A stretch of DNA of 64,000 nt from Ciborinia camelliae (taxonomy: Eukaryota; Ascomycota; Leotiomycetes; Helotiales; Sclerotiniaceae): positions 1,192,440 through 1,256,439 of the forward strand of contig JANPYM010000005.1 in assembly GCA_025890175.1 (NCBI GenBank), read 5' to 3'. The first letter of the stretch is position 1. The number at the start of each line of letters is the position of its first letter. Below are positions 47,725 to 58,904 of the stretch, piece by piece. Both the position numbers and the translations under genes were made by a program. The notes beneath the pieces are model-generated. The model made no database searches. It worked only from the letters and a program-made list of their open reading frames with translations, and was not told the origin of the DNA.

Positions 47725-48309
47725 ATGGCGACAGACAATTATGAAGCTGCAATCACTTTGATTGATGAAGCTCATGCTTTAGATCCAAACCTCAGCATAA
47801 TCCATGGCGAGGGCATACCCTACGAGCTTCACTATGCACAAAAGATGACGCACTATCTCTCTCTCCGAGCCCCCAATGCTTCCCCTATCCTCCAAGTTGC
47901 CATTCGCGCACAACATTTTCGACGCTGGGAAGTTCCACGATCTTCTTATCCCATGACCAAACCCGGCTATCTGAACTGGAGGGCTTTTCTCAAGAAACGC
48001 CAGGCTGCTCTCGCATCTGCGATATGCATTGGTTGCAATTTTACAAGTGAGGAGGCAGAAGAAGTGGCTAGGCTGATAAGGAAAGAGGATCTGAAGAACA
48101 AGGAGGAAACACAAATCTTAGAGGATGTTGCTTGTCTGGTATTTCTGGATGACCAATTTGAGGCATTTGAGAAGGGTCATGATGAAGAGAAGATTATTTC
48201 GATCTTGAGAAAGACCTGGGAGAAAATGAGTGAGGATGGGCACCGTTTGGCCTTGCAAATCCCGATGAACGATACGAGTAAGAAATTGATTCAGAAAGCC
48301 TTGGGATGA
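47725..48309 (+). CDS. DUF4202 family protein, single exon
   Basis: An uninterrupted frame of 194 residues starting at an ATG in good context (GCCATAATGG). Conserved blocks of the DUF4202 family are visible: ELHYAQKMTHYLSLRAPNAS, AIRAQHFRRWEVPRSSYPMT (about 60-79), GYLNWRAFLKKRQA, RLIRKEDLKNKEETQILEDV and ACLVFLDDQF, then HDEEKIISILRKTWEKMSED. Family members occur in bacteria and fungi and are sometimes annotated as glutamyl-tRNA-synthetase-like, although no synthetase signature is visible here. The conserved His/Asp/Glu residues suggest a helical metal-binding enzyme, but this is inference. The biochemical role is unknown. Confidence 0.88.
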   Translation: MATDNYEAAITLIDEAHALDPNLSIIHGEGIPYELHYAQKMTHYLSLRAPNASPILQVAIRAQHFRRWEVPRSSYPMTKPGYLNWRAFLKKRQAALASAICIGCNFTSEEAEEVARLIRKEDLKNKEETQILEDVACLVFLDDQFEAFEKGHDEEKIISILRKTWEKMSEDGHRLALQIPMNDTSKKLIQKALG

Positions 48310-49754
48310 TAGGATGATTTCAAATCTGTTGGTACAATAAAATGGGTGATATGGCTCTTGGCTTAAAGCGTATAATTTTGTTTGTGTGTTTTATAATAAG
48401 TTTGGTTCAGCAGGTTACAAAAGGTTGGGATGGGATGGTGCAGCGAATATTGCACGCGGACAAATGGAAAGAAAGGTTACTGGCAGGTTACTGGTTTCCT
48501 GGTTTTGAAAGTTGGAATTGGAGTTTTATAATCAATTGCCAAGATTTTCGTCAGCTAAAGTTGCTGCTCTTATGGGATGTTGAGGAGATTCCCATTAATG
48601 AATGACCTTGAGATTGTGTTATTGCAATAGCTGACTTTGAAGTACTAGGATAATTGTTAAAATGGTTGCTGGGTCGTGATGCCACCATGAGCTTCTCGCT
48701 CGGCTGCTGAGCGTTTGCCCCCTCTGTCGACATCTCGCCCTTCTTCTTCAACCCTTTCCGTTGCGATTCCAGGTGCTTTATTTTTGACTTCCGCTCTTCC
48801 ACTCCTATCTCTGTAATATAATAATAGAAATAGACGGAAAATTAACAGAACTATTATTCCTACATCCAAGACATGTAATAATTGTTTTGATTATTAGAAG
48901 AATTGGCATTGTGTTAAATTGTAAAAAAAAATGTTTATCTGGTATGTATGGTGAGATGATGTGAATTTCAACAGAGGGGTATTATTTGGGGGAGGGGTAA
49001 GGTAGGGTGGGGTATGGTGGGGTATGAGGGGTCATACATATCCGTGGACCAGAGGGTACCTAGCAACTAGAAGCAGGGCAATTGGGAGGGCAAAGGGTCC
49101 ATTTTACGTGGATTTGATAAGGATTATATATTTGAAAGGTATTCGTATTCCCATTGGGTATAGATCTAGTCTTTGGTTCATTCAATGCCGTATATTCGAG
49201 ATCTCAGGGATGGTATCTATTCAAAGAAGCTACAATTTACATTGATATACTCTTATACGAACATTAAAAAAGCATCGAAGTTTTGCAAACTGATTATCTG
49301 AATAGCTATTGATTGATCTCAAGACTGTGTGATATACTCTAACACCGGTATTGTGCATCCACCACCATCTCAACTTTAACCGAATTGACCAACGCTTTCA
49401 TCAAGTGTCGAGTTCTTTTTGATCCCCTTTCATCCAAAGCAGAAGCTGGCAAAATGAGACCATGGCGATCGGATCAGAAATGCCACATAGAGACAAAGCA
49501 AAGAACGAATGATCTTCAATATCCCAGGTGTTGGACACTTCCAAATAAACCAGCCGACAGCGACAGCCGCCTTCACCAAAATCCGCCCTTTCCATGCGAA
49601 TAACATCGAGGCCAATAACCCATGCAAAATATCATATCGAAAGCTCCAATACCAATCCCAATGTCGATCTCCCTTCCAAACCAAGGTAAACCAACCGCCC
49701 ATTGCCTCTCCCACACTCCCTCCACTCAAGACTTTGCCCACCCATGACCACCAG
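48310..49754. other. Convergent intergenic region between the DUF4202 and twin-SANT genes
   Basis: Contains both 3' UTRs. An 87-codon plus frame at 48342-48605, 32 bases after the DUF4202 stop, starts with a hydrophobic stretch (LKRIILFVCFIISLVQQV) that would resemble a signal anchor. I think it is 3' UTR, but I cannot exclude a small gene. The segment 48980-49030 is GGGGTA-rich. Confidence 0.45.
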
Positions 49755-51236
49755 CTAAGCAAGCCTATCCTGCCTAAACTTCCTCTCAATAAACTCGGCC
49801 TTGATCATTCTGCCAGTGTAGTTAAAGAACCCGGCTTGCAATTGCAACCATTGTGTACTCTTATGTTTCTCCATGAGATACTCCAAGGTTTCGCAATCTT
49901 CTGCTGACCATATTTGATCGGGTTGAAGATGTCCATTTGCATTTCCTTGCGCACGGTCTTCCTTTTCCTCTTCATCATCATTTTGATCTTTATCAAGCTC
50001 GCCATAGGATTTGCGCTTCTTCTTGCTTTTATCTTGTTTCGAGGAAGCGGCGGCGGCGGAGGACTTGGATTTGGGGTGGTGGTAGGGACAGTCGGGTGAG
50101 ATGTAGATTTCGTCTTCGGTGTCTTCGTTCTTGTCGGCGTGTGCGGTGCACTTGATCTTCTTCTTTTTCTCGGTTTTCTTCGGCTTCTGTTCTTCTTCCT
50201 CTTCCTCCTCATCTTCGTCTTTCTCCTGTGCCTGCAAAATCTTATATCTCGCCACGACATCCTTCTTGCTAGCACCTAATTCCCCCGCCATATCCTTCCA
50301 TGTCTTATTTTCCTTCTTCATAGCCATGAGTTTCTCATCTTGTTCTTTGGTCCATTCACTTCCATCAACAGGTTCTACCTTTCCATCCTTATTATCTTCT
50401 TTAGTCTCGGTAGGTTTCTCAGAGCTCGAGTCGGTCTTCTCATTGGAAGCTGTGGCTGTGGCTGTGGTATCAGCGCTTGGTCCTTCAAGCTTAGTACTAT
50501 CAGGTTCGGGTTCATCCTCGCCTTTGGATGCTTTCTTTGCATCTTTATCCTTTTTCTTATCCTTACCCATATCCTTTTCCTTTTCCTGTTCCTTGACTTC
50601 AACCTCGACGACTACGACTTCGACTTCGGGTTTTGCAGCTTTGTCTTCCACGCTTGTAACTGCAGCTGTTCCAGGTACAACATCAGCAATGGGCTCCTCG
50701 ACCTTCTCCTCGATTTTCTTCTCTTCCTCTTTGTTTCCTTCGTCTTCTTTCTGCAAATTCAATGTATGCTCACCCTTCTCGTCAGTACCCTCGTCCTTCT
50801 TCACCTCAACTTTCTCCTCTTTCTTCTCCTCGGCAACTTTCTCTTCAACAACCGTCTCCAAAACCTCATCCACCACCTTCGCCTTCACCGTTACATTTGA
50901 TCCTCCACTCGCACTCCTACTTCGACTACCACTACCCTTTCTCCTCACCTTCCTCACAACCAACATCTCCACCTCTCCTCCTACCAATCCATCTTGATTC
51001 CGATTCTCAAGCATTAAGATATCCCTACCTTTCTTATCCTTTCCAGCCGTGGTTCGAAGCCGACTATCGCTTCGTACGCGTGCTTCTGCGGTAATACTGG
51101 GAGAAGAATTGACAGAAAGCAAAGATCCACCGAGTACCCAATCGATGAAAGAAACATGGATTTTATTTTTGGGTTTTGTATTCTGGCTGCCGGCGAGAGA
51201 GGTTTGACTAAGAGATGGGGAAACTAGGGGCGGCAT
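49755..51236 (-). CDS. Myb/SANT-like domain protein, likely nuclear
   Basis: A single-exon frame of 493 residues from the ATG at 51236. Residues 1-100 include SFIDWVLGGSLLSVN and a basic patch (VVRKVRRKGSGSRSRSASGG). Residues 105-290 are extremely Lys/Glu-rich and probably disordered or coiled coil. A Myb/SANT-like module follows at about 291-340 (WTKEQDEKLMAMKKENKTWK, then DMAGELGASKKDVVARYKIL). A second one is at the C-terminus, about 442-487 (WSAEDCETLEYLMEKHKSTQ). Between them are an acidic run and a Lys-rich region compatible with a nuclear signal. The SANT pair suggests DNA or histone-tail binding, by inference only. The antisense strand has long Ser-rich shadow frames caused by the GAA/GAG codons. 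No intron is needed. Confidence 0.8.
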   Translation of the reverse strand: MPPLVSPSLSQTSLAGSQNTKPKNKIHVSFIDWVLGGSLLSVNSSPSITAEARVRSDSRLRTTAGKDKKGRDILMLENRNQDGLVGGEVEMLVVRKVRRKGSGSRSRSASGGSNVTVKAKVVDEVLETVVEEKVAEEKKEEKVEVKKDEGTDEKGEHTLNLQKEDEGNKEEEKKIEEKVEEPIADVVPGTAAVTSVEDKAAKPEVEVVVVEVEVKEQEKEKDMGKDKKKDKDAKKASKGEDEPEPDSTKLEGPSADTTATATASNEKTDSSSEKPTETKEDNKDGKVEPVDGSEWTKEQDEKLMAMKKENKTWKDMAGELGASKKDVVARYKILQAQEKDEDEEEEEEEQKPKKTEKKKKIKCTAHADKNEDTEDEIYISPDCPYHHPKSKSSAAAASSKQDKSKKKRKSYGELDKDQNDDEEEKEDRAQGNANGHLQPDQIWSAEDCETLEYLMEKHKSTQWLQLQAGFFNYTGRMIKAEFIERKFRQDRLA

Positions 51237-54108
51237 CTTGGCGATTGTTGGAGAATTGATATGATTGGGTTGGCAACCTTCAATAATTTAAAATCGAAAA
51301 TGAGATAAAGCCTGTTGCAATTAAAAAGTATGAGTATGAAAACAGTTTCCAGGTTCACCTCGAAGGACTTGATGACACGAAATAGGATTCGCACGATGAT
51401 GATGGATTCGAAGATGATTATGTCGATCAATATTGCAAATGCTATTGTCTTCAGAATCAAAATGCGATTCTCAATGCGAGAAAGATTCGATGTTTTGATT
51501 GATCTTAAGGTTGCAAAAGTGAGATCGAAGTAGCTAGGTGAGAACCAAAGAATTGATTGAAACTGGGAAGAATGAAATAATTTGTTGTTGATGCAGTAGA
51601 AAGGTTGCTGTTATTGCAACCAAGCAATGAGATCAAGATCTTTGCTAGAAGATCTGTTTTGCTTGTTTTTGCATTGGTGGTTGTTGGTTGCTTTTTTTGG
51701 TTGGTTACATGGAGGAGAAGTGAAAGAAAGCCAGAAGTAAATTGAAAAAAAAGTCTTATTCTTGATTTCGGGATTATATTTAGCATTGGTGTTGTCGAAC
51801 CTAAATGTTCGATTGTTTTGTTTTGAATGACATCGGCCGGACGACCCACCAACAACAACAAAACTTTTGACAGACAAATTGATCATGGATCTTGTGAGGG
51901 GTGATCAAAGTGAAAATTAGAGATGAATGAAAGAAGAAAGGGGCCAGCTATGAATTTTGCAAGTATATGAACTTATGATGTAACTGGATGGCAGGAAGTG
52001 GTCTTCAGAGACTTGAGGAAGAGTATAATATGTAGAGGGGAATCACAAGTAGTTGTTTGAGGTATTCAGATGAGGAGTCATCATATGAAGTTATCATAGC
52101 CTGAATCTTCTTACCTGCATGGCCGTTCTCTCCTCTCTACCTTGAAAAGTTGGAAGATATCTTCATTTGGAAGTATTGAAGCATTGTACCACAAAGAGAA
52201 TGTCTGCTAATCCACCATCCGTCATTAGATGTTGAAGGCTTCAATGTTTAAGGCTTCATATCATGATAACTGAGGATTTTAAAGTAGAAAAACTGCATCA
52301 GTGTAAATATGGATGATGTAGAGCAGAAATGAAAGAGAAAGAGTGTAAAATAGAAGAGGAAAGAGTTGTATGCTGTGGAGAATAACCGGAAGTATGTTGG
52401 TATCCAAGAAAGGAGCCACATGTGATGCTGCAGCACGTCAAAAAGGACCAGAGTAATCATCGTACTCGAAAAGCTTGGAAAACGAGGTTGGCCTCCCGGT
52501 AGTTTATTTTATCTTCCAATTATGCGTGATATGAGATATTGTAGTTGATAAAACTGATGTTCAGTGGAGGCCATGGTCTGCAAGGTGGAGGTAAGATTTT
52601 GAAAGCATTGGGAGTAAGCATCGAGGATAGACAACATCTACCATTGGCATCTATGAATTGGCAACGATGTACTCACCGAGTACTAGAGTGCATATAGTAC
52701 GAAAGTTTTGCCTTCTGTCTTGATGAGAGTCAGCTATTTTGTATCGTATGTAGGAATTTAGTGTGATACTAAATGGATTTAGCACACACAATAACTGCTG
52801 TTATTGTAGTTGTGTCTAGACGAGTGCATGACTAACAAGATATTGACCTACATGATTTTGCTCCCCAGGGATTGTGTGGGTGCAATTCGTGTAGGCGATA
52901 GAAGATGACGGACCATCATTAAGGGCTGACAAGGCCGAAGCTCCAAAGGCTCCGGTAAGTATGTTAACCAAGCTTTCATTTTGGAGAATAGAGGAGCGTA
53001 TCTGACATTTCTAGCCTGCCAACTTTCTACTCACAAGTTGATAACATCGTAAATTAATGTGATGTAAAATGAGATGGTCAAGCTCGGTGAATGCTCAACG
53101 AGAATGCAAACTTTGTGTACTACTTTTAGACGAGGTCAGAGTCTAGACAAGAGGCAGGAAAGAGGCGTAGTCACATGAATACGGTCGGTCAGACAAACTC
53201 GAGTCCTCGTATATTTGCCTGTTGAAAAACGTTGGAAGTAAATCCGCCAACTAACGCCTCCGGAAACTCGGAGTAAGCAATCAATACCTATGAGGTTGAA
53301 GAATTCAGCCGCGTAAGAATCTGACAGGATTTGATATACCGACTCTGGGTGTACACTGTAATTCTTAGGCGGCTCTGGAACGATAACCTGGGCAAACCTC
53401 AAACCCCACATACCTGGTAATTTGACTTGTAGCCACGAGAAAATTTGCTTGCTTGCAACCATACCATTAATCTTAGCATGGCATAGAACATGACAGGCAT
53501 AACAACTTAGGTAAGTTAAGGTAGTCAACGCTGACCGTCATCGAGCAGACTAATTGGGATGTCGCCGTTATGTAAATCTTTTTGGAAGATGGAAACATAT
53601 GTTCTCCGTCCAATGATTACAGTGATCACCGAATTTTTAGGTGAACTTCCAAAAGAAGTGGTATATCTATGATTGAAACGTGCTCGAGATCAATGAGAAC
53701 ATGGTTCGTAAAGCAGTTCAGAGTAGTGTTCGACATGGAAAGATGCCAGGTCATGCAGGCCAGTAATAGGCTTGATTACATCGAATCAGTATCCCCGAGT
53801 AAGTAAGGGACAGAAAACAACGCTGAGAGATGGTCATCAGTACACTTCGGAGAGGGAAGTAAGGGGATCTGAATACGAGCTTTGTATTCAACGTCAGATT
53901 TTGGCTTCAGCTCGTGTATGAAATGTGATATTATCAAGAATTTCTGCAGAATTCTTCGGGTGGAATGGACCGAGAAAGGAATATAAAGAGGATTTGAGTT
54001 CCACAAGAAACTCCTCCATCATCAAGCTCATCTTTCAATATTCAGATATCTCGATCAGCATCAAACACTCGGGCGGAATCAGACATTCAATTCTATACCA
54101 AAATCAAA
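51237..54108. other. Long intergenic region between the twin-SANT gene and the small secreted protein gene
   Basis: Nearly 2.9 kb without a supported gene. A minus-strand frame of 130 codons at 53136-53528 has no recognised motif and no clear splice partners. Repeats are few compared with other intergenic regions of the window. The last 200 bases form the putative promoter of the secreted protein gene. Confidence 0.45.
53982..53987 (+). promoter_or_regulatory. Candidate TATA box of the small secreted protein gene
   Basis: TATAAA lies 122 bases before the ATG, followed by a CT/CA-rich stretch (54010-54100) typical of a fungal transcription start zone and leader. Position and context are suggestive only. 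Confidence 0.4.
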
Positions 54109-54587
54109 ATGGCAAAACTTCAAATTCTGATCGCAGCAATGATCCTTCGGTGAGAGCCAAAACCTATTATGATCCAGGTTGTCCATGCAATTCCAACTAA
54201 CTCGCGTTCCTCGTCTAGCGGCGCTGCATTCGCAGCCCCACAAGGTGGTCCAATTGAAGGATTGACTTCGTGCTTCACATACACCACAACTGTCCCAAAC
54301 ACTAGCATCCGTATGTAGAGCCTAAATATGACCCTACAACTTAGTTGGTTGTCTGTCTAAACGTGACTAACTGATAATGAGTAGATTCATGCCCAAAGGA
54401 GCCTCTCCACTGTCCTTTACACCCCGAATGCATTATTGTTGAGGTCAGCACAATCACCTTCCCAGCTGCGAACACTTTATGCCCAACTACACCAACGGTG
54501 ACGGCAACAGCACCAATTTCTTGCCCAACTTGCCAAGTAGGGTGTCTTACACAGCTTGAGACTGTTACCACAACGTTGGCAGTGTAA
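54109..54587 (+). CDS. Small secreted cysteine-rich protein (three exons), candidate effector or wall protein
   Basis: Exons 54109-54149, 54219-54310 and 54385-54587, joined over introns of 69 and 74 bp, both GT-AG with CTAAC branch motifs, give a 111-residue protein. None of the exons forms a long open frame alone. The N-terminus MAKLQILIAAMILRGAAFA is a clear signal peptide with an AFA-AP cleavage site around residue 19. The first intron interrupts it, and unspliced reading stops at once. The mature part (about 92 residues) is Thr/Pro-rich and has eight Cys, in the spacing C, C, C, C, C, CxxCxxxC; the last cluster is SCPTCQVGC. The ATG context (AAAATGG) is good. An even number of cysteines suggests disulfide bonding. 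I do not recognise a named family; the VTATAP and CP repeats recall Thr-rich fungal wall or clock-controlled secreted proteins. Neighbouring genes do not suggest a partner. Confidence 0.75.
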
Positions 54588-55118
54588 GAAATCTTTCGAG
54601 ATATTGGAACGAGGATTCGATTGATCTTTGGAGCATCTGGGGACGAGAAAGAAGTGTTCCTGAACTGATTGATGGGGCAAATACATTCATTTTAAAGCCC
54701 CTGGGGAGGGAAACGGAGAAATGGGAAATATAACAGACTTGTAAACCAGTAGCAATCAAAGCATAGTTGAGCTCTACGTATATCAAGACTTGATCGCCAG
54801 TATCACTAGATGTAGGTATCAATAATCTTGTAATGATAACTCGAAAAGGCTTGACTGAAAAAATAATCTTAGCCGAAAACATCAGAGTACTGTAAATGCT
54901 AAATGAAGAGATTCTGTATGTTGAGTTCTGTAAGCTTGCTTGGTGGTTGAACCGTTACGTGATTGGATGGCGACAGAGCACGTGGATCTTCGCTAAAAAA
55001 GTTCGCGCATTTCCCCACCATCACAATTTTGAATTCAAATCCTCAAAATTATCATCGACAAAATTTACGCAAATCCTCACCATTAGAACCTTATCAATTC
55101 TACTGGAAGACTGTCATC
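54588..55118. other. Intergenic region between the small secreted protein and RPL10A genes
   Basis: 3' UTR of the secreted protein gene, then the promoter of the ribosomal protein gene. A CT/A-rich leader precedes the ATG at 55119. Short minus-strand frames (54477-54882) are shadows. Confidence 0.55.
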
Positions 55119-55978
55119 ATGTCTAAAATCACAGTCGGTATGTTTGTTCTCCCTCGCAGTATTCTGGAGAAAAGCTGTCTATAGAGAAAATCAATTGAAA
55201 CAAATACTGACCATTTGCCACACAGCCGGAGTGCGTACCAACGTACAAAGTCTTCTTGAGTACTCTCTCGAGACCAAGAAGAGAAACTTCCTCGAGACCG
55301 TCGAACTCCAAATCGGCCTCAAGAACTATGATCCCCAACGTGACAAGCGTTTCTCCGGAACCGTCCGTCTCCCAGTCGTTCCCCGCCCAAACATGAGCAT
55401 CTGGTATGTCTACGAACTCGAATATACATAATATGATACAGAGGCAAAGGCTGATTGATGGGTAGCATTCTCGGTGACCAACACGATATCGATCGTGCCA
55501 AGCACGGTGGTGTTGACGCCATGTCCGCTGATGACTTGAAGAAGCTCAACAAGAACAAGAAGTTGATCAAGAAGCTCGCACGCAAGTACGATGCTTTCGT
55601 CGCATCCGACACCTTGATCAAGCAAATTCCACGTCTCTTGGGTCCTGGTCTTTCCAAGGGTTTGTTTTATCCTTCCTTCGATTCTTAGTAATTATGCTAA
55701 TTCTTTTCTTCACAGCCGGTAAGTTCCCAACCCCAGTCTCCCACAACGAAGATCTTAGCGGTAAGATCAACGAAGTCAAGTCCACCATCAAGTTCCAATT
55801 GAAGAAGGTCTTGTGTATGGGTGTTGCTGTCGGAAACGTTGAGATGACCGAGGATCAATTGATCTCCAACATCATGTTGGCCATCAACTACCTCGTCTCT
55901 TTGTTGAAGAAGGGATGGCAAAACGTTGGCAGCTTGACCATCAAGGCATCTATGTCTCCCCCCAAGCGCATCTACTAG
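55119..55978 (+). CDS. RPL10A: 60S ribosomal protein uL1 (L10a / yeast L1)
   Basis: Four exons (55119-55137, 55226-55403, 55466-55659, 55716-55978) encode 217 residues, the exact family length. Introns are 88, 62 and 56 bp. The first exon has only 19 bases (MSKITV), a common arrangement for ribosomal protein genes. Conserved blocks: [60 protein letters not shown] across the second junction, [40 protein letters not shown] across the third, and [20 protein letters not shown]. The codons are strongly biased to C-ending forms (AAG, ATC, GTC), as expected for high expression. The protein forms part of the L1 stalk of the large subunit, which handles release of E-site tRNA. Confidence 0.97.
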
Positions 55979-58904
55979 ATTATTACCCTTCTCTTTACTG
56001 AGCAAGTGGTATGGAGTGGAAATATTGCCCGTAGTTAGGTAAAAACCCAATACAAGCAATGGATGTTTCACGGCCAATAATTTTTCGGTTTCACTCAGTG
56101 ATATGCTATAAAACTTTGAAACTATTTTACTATGATTGTAATCCTGTGACTACCTACTATAGTTATAATGCCCACTGTTTACCGTGTTCTTGATTGTCGA
56201 TATCTACATAGGTATTTGAATGTGTGTGTATAGAAACCTACCTAGTATCTACCCGATAAATGCGGCTCCTCTCCATTTTCCACCAAAAAAAAATCTGGGA
56301 AGACATAGCTCATTTTTCGACTCCTTGCATTGCAAATGAGACCCAGACTTACGATATGCCACGCAGCTGTCGTACGAAAACCTTGAAAGGGCATGAACAA
56401 TGAATGCAGAGCAAATATTGTGCTGAATCTCAAATTCCAGTTCCTTGGCTCTAACCTATGGAGAGCATGCAGGCAGTTCCAAGGTTGGTATTTCACCAGC
56501 GAGTACGAAGCACAACATACTGTATTCATTAACTTGCCTACATGCATACTAGGTACCAATTGATATTAGGGTAACCGAAAGACGAAAACCTGTATCCGAT
56601 ACAATACACGCAACAAGCAGCAGATGTTCAGATATGTTCTCAGCACAGCGTACACACAACTTCAAACATTTGTCAGTATTGCACACAGAAATTTAAAACT
56701 ACGGAGAATTTCCAATCATCCCACAATGCAGCAAGTTCACAGCAAGTACAGCAGTGATGATGAAGCCATGTAGATAATAGCCAATACACAAAGCGCACAA
56801 AAGCAATGGAATCAAACCACCATAGAAATTAATTTTCCTGTGCAAGAATACGCAATACGCAATAAATGCGCGTGCTCCTCTTTGCAGTTACAAATGCAAT
56901 AAATCAATTGCAAGTGCATACATACAGCAAAAATGCATGTATGGTATGTAGAGACCACCCCACAGTCAAAATCCGATAGAATCGTCGAAGACGGCTGGTA
57001 AGGAAGAGTGTTCACCTTCTCTCAAGGGGGCCGGGAACGGAAGAAAACCCAACTTTTACTTCGAAGAAGTAAAGGATAACCCTCAGCAAGTCGCCGTAGC
57101 GAAGCCCCCATGTAAAATGTTATAAGTATTAATTATAACCTCTACTGATGATGAAGAAGAAAAGAAGAAGGAATCCGGGAGGAGAGCGACATATTTATAT
57201 TGCAAAATTTTCCGCTAGATTTTTTAGCGCCATTTTGATTTAGCAGAGAAAAAGTGAGCAAACAGAGCAAACATGATATACACGTGATAATGTGATAGTG
57301 GAGGTACATAATATATACACGTGACAATAATAGTGGAGGTACATGATCATGATCTTATATGATCTTATTATGTCTTATGTCTCTCGTCCCTCACTGTGGA
57401 ACCCACCAATATGACTTTGGATTTTTATTTGATTTCTTTAAAACACATCAAAAGTTCAAAACACATCTCCCCCTTCATTTTGTCAAACAACAAGTGAAAT
57501 TCAATTCAGCCCCATATCCAGACATTCATATCACCCCATTCCAAGTCCCGAGAGAGGGGGTTCTCCATGTTGAAGACTCAGACAATCAATCACTTGTCAA
57601 AATGAGTGTCAATCAATCTCCAATCAATCTCAATTATCTGGAACTCCTAACTTCATTTTGATACCAAAGTATGCCAAGCTGCATCACTTCTTTCAAAGAG
57701 TGTTGCACCAACTTTCCCAGCTTTCCCAGCTTTCTAATTCATTTGTCTTCTACTTTTCGTCTCTGCATCACGATAATATTCAACGGTGATGCCCCAATGT
57801 CCATGGGCACCTGCTTTGACATATAATGCTCTTACCCGTCCTTTTGCTGCGCGTTATACTCAATGCTTGGTCGGGATCTCCTTCATCCATCACTCTTTAT
57901 AGAGTTTGATCAAGCCATGACAAAGCGAACAAACAAGCGTGGCCTAAAGCTTTCTACCAACTCCTTTATGCTTGGTGGTAACAGAGCATCCCAAGTCGCT
58001 CTCTCATTGGCCTTACTCTTTCATCTAGCCTAGCCCCTTGGTGAAATTGAGCATGTACACCGGAGTACAAAGCACTTAAAAATTCTCCTAGCAAATACCT
58101 TTTTAGTAGACCCAGGTAGTATTTAAAACCCCCCTCTCTTGGTTCTACGACCAATAGTTGGTACACGGCACCCGGCTCCTTGTTATCAGAGTCGGCTTCT
58201 CTATTTCACTATTTAATTTGACAACTTTTTAATTCAACACGTTTTGGACTTTTGAAGTTCTTCAGTTCATGCAGTATCAATTGCCTAGGGTTATCAGATT
58301 TTCCATATCAATTATTCATTCCGGGCAGCAGGTGTGTATGGATTGGATGATATCATCTCTTGCAGGTGCCTAGATCGAGTCCCTTTTCCGTCTGCCCTGT
58401 CTCTCACTACCGGTGAATCGGTGAACTGGTTACTAATGGATTTGGCGATCACCTATTGGTAACGACTACCTCCAGCTACCTACCTAGGTACACACACATT
58501 TGATACCTACCTGGGTATTTATTCCGTGTAGGGGATCGATGTGACGCCTGTATTTTAACGACGCACACTTCCTGTACAAGCACACCATCCATATATGGTG
58601 GGTTTCCTTTTTCCATTGACACAGCATATATGCATGGCAGGGCAATGCGCATCTGAACAGTCAAGATTTTGCGCATTTTCGTTTTTAAGAAATCTAAAGA
58701 CAAATTATCATCTCATGTCTCCAAGTTTTTTCCAAATTAATATTCACTCACCCGTGGAAATAAATGGAGATTAAGGAAAAGAAACTGCTTTCCCCATTGT
58801 TCTTTTAGATACAACAACCTTGCAAACCCATTCACGGGTCATCTCGAGGTCTTTGATCACAGCTGAATTCGAGCATCCCCGAACCAAATTCAGAGGTCAA
58901 TAAT
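55979..58904. other. Long intergenic region between RPL10A and the MFS transporter
   Basis: About 2.9 kb without supported genes. Frames such as 56242-56559 (minus) and 57359-57661 (plus) lack recognisable motifs. Motifs of the TACCTACCTAGGTACC type appear at about 56236 and 58477-58515. A direct repeat of TACACGTGA (57279 and 57315 region) lies inside a repeated GTGGAGGTACAT context. Confidence 0.45.

Noticed and set aside
48342..48605. 87-codon frame with hydrophobic N-terminus directly after the DUF4202 gene
   Set aside because: It falls where the 3' UTR should be, and the part after the hydrophobic stretch has no protein-like pattern I recognise.
50119..50997. 292-codon Ser/Phe-rich plus-strand frame
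   Set aside because: It is the antisense shadow of the Glu/Lys-rich twin-SANT gene; GAA/GAG codons read as Ser/Phe/Leu on the other strand.
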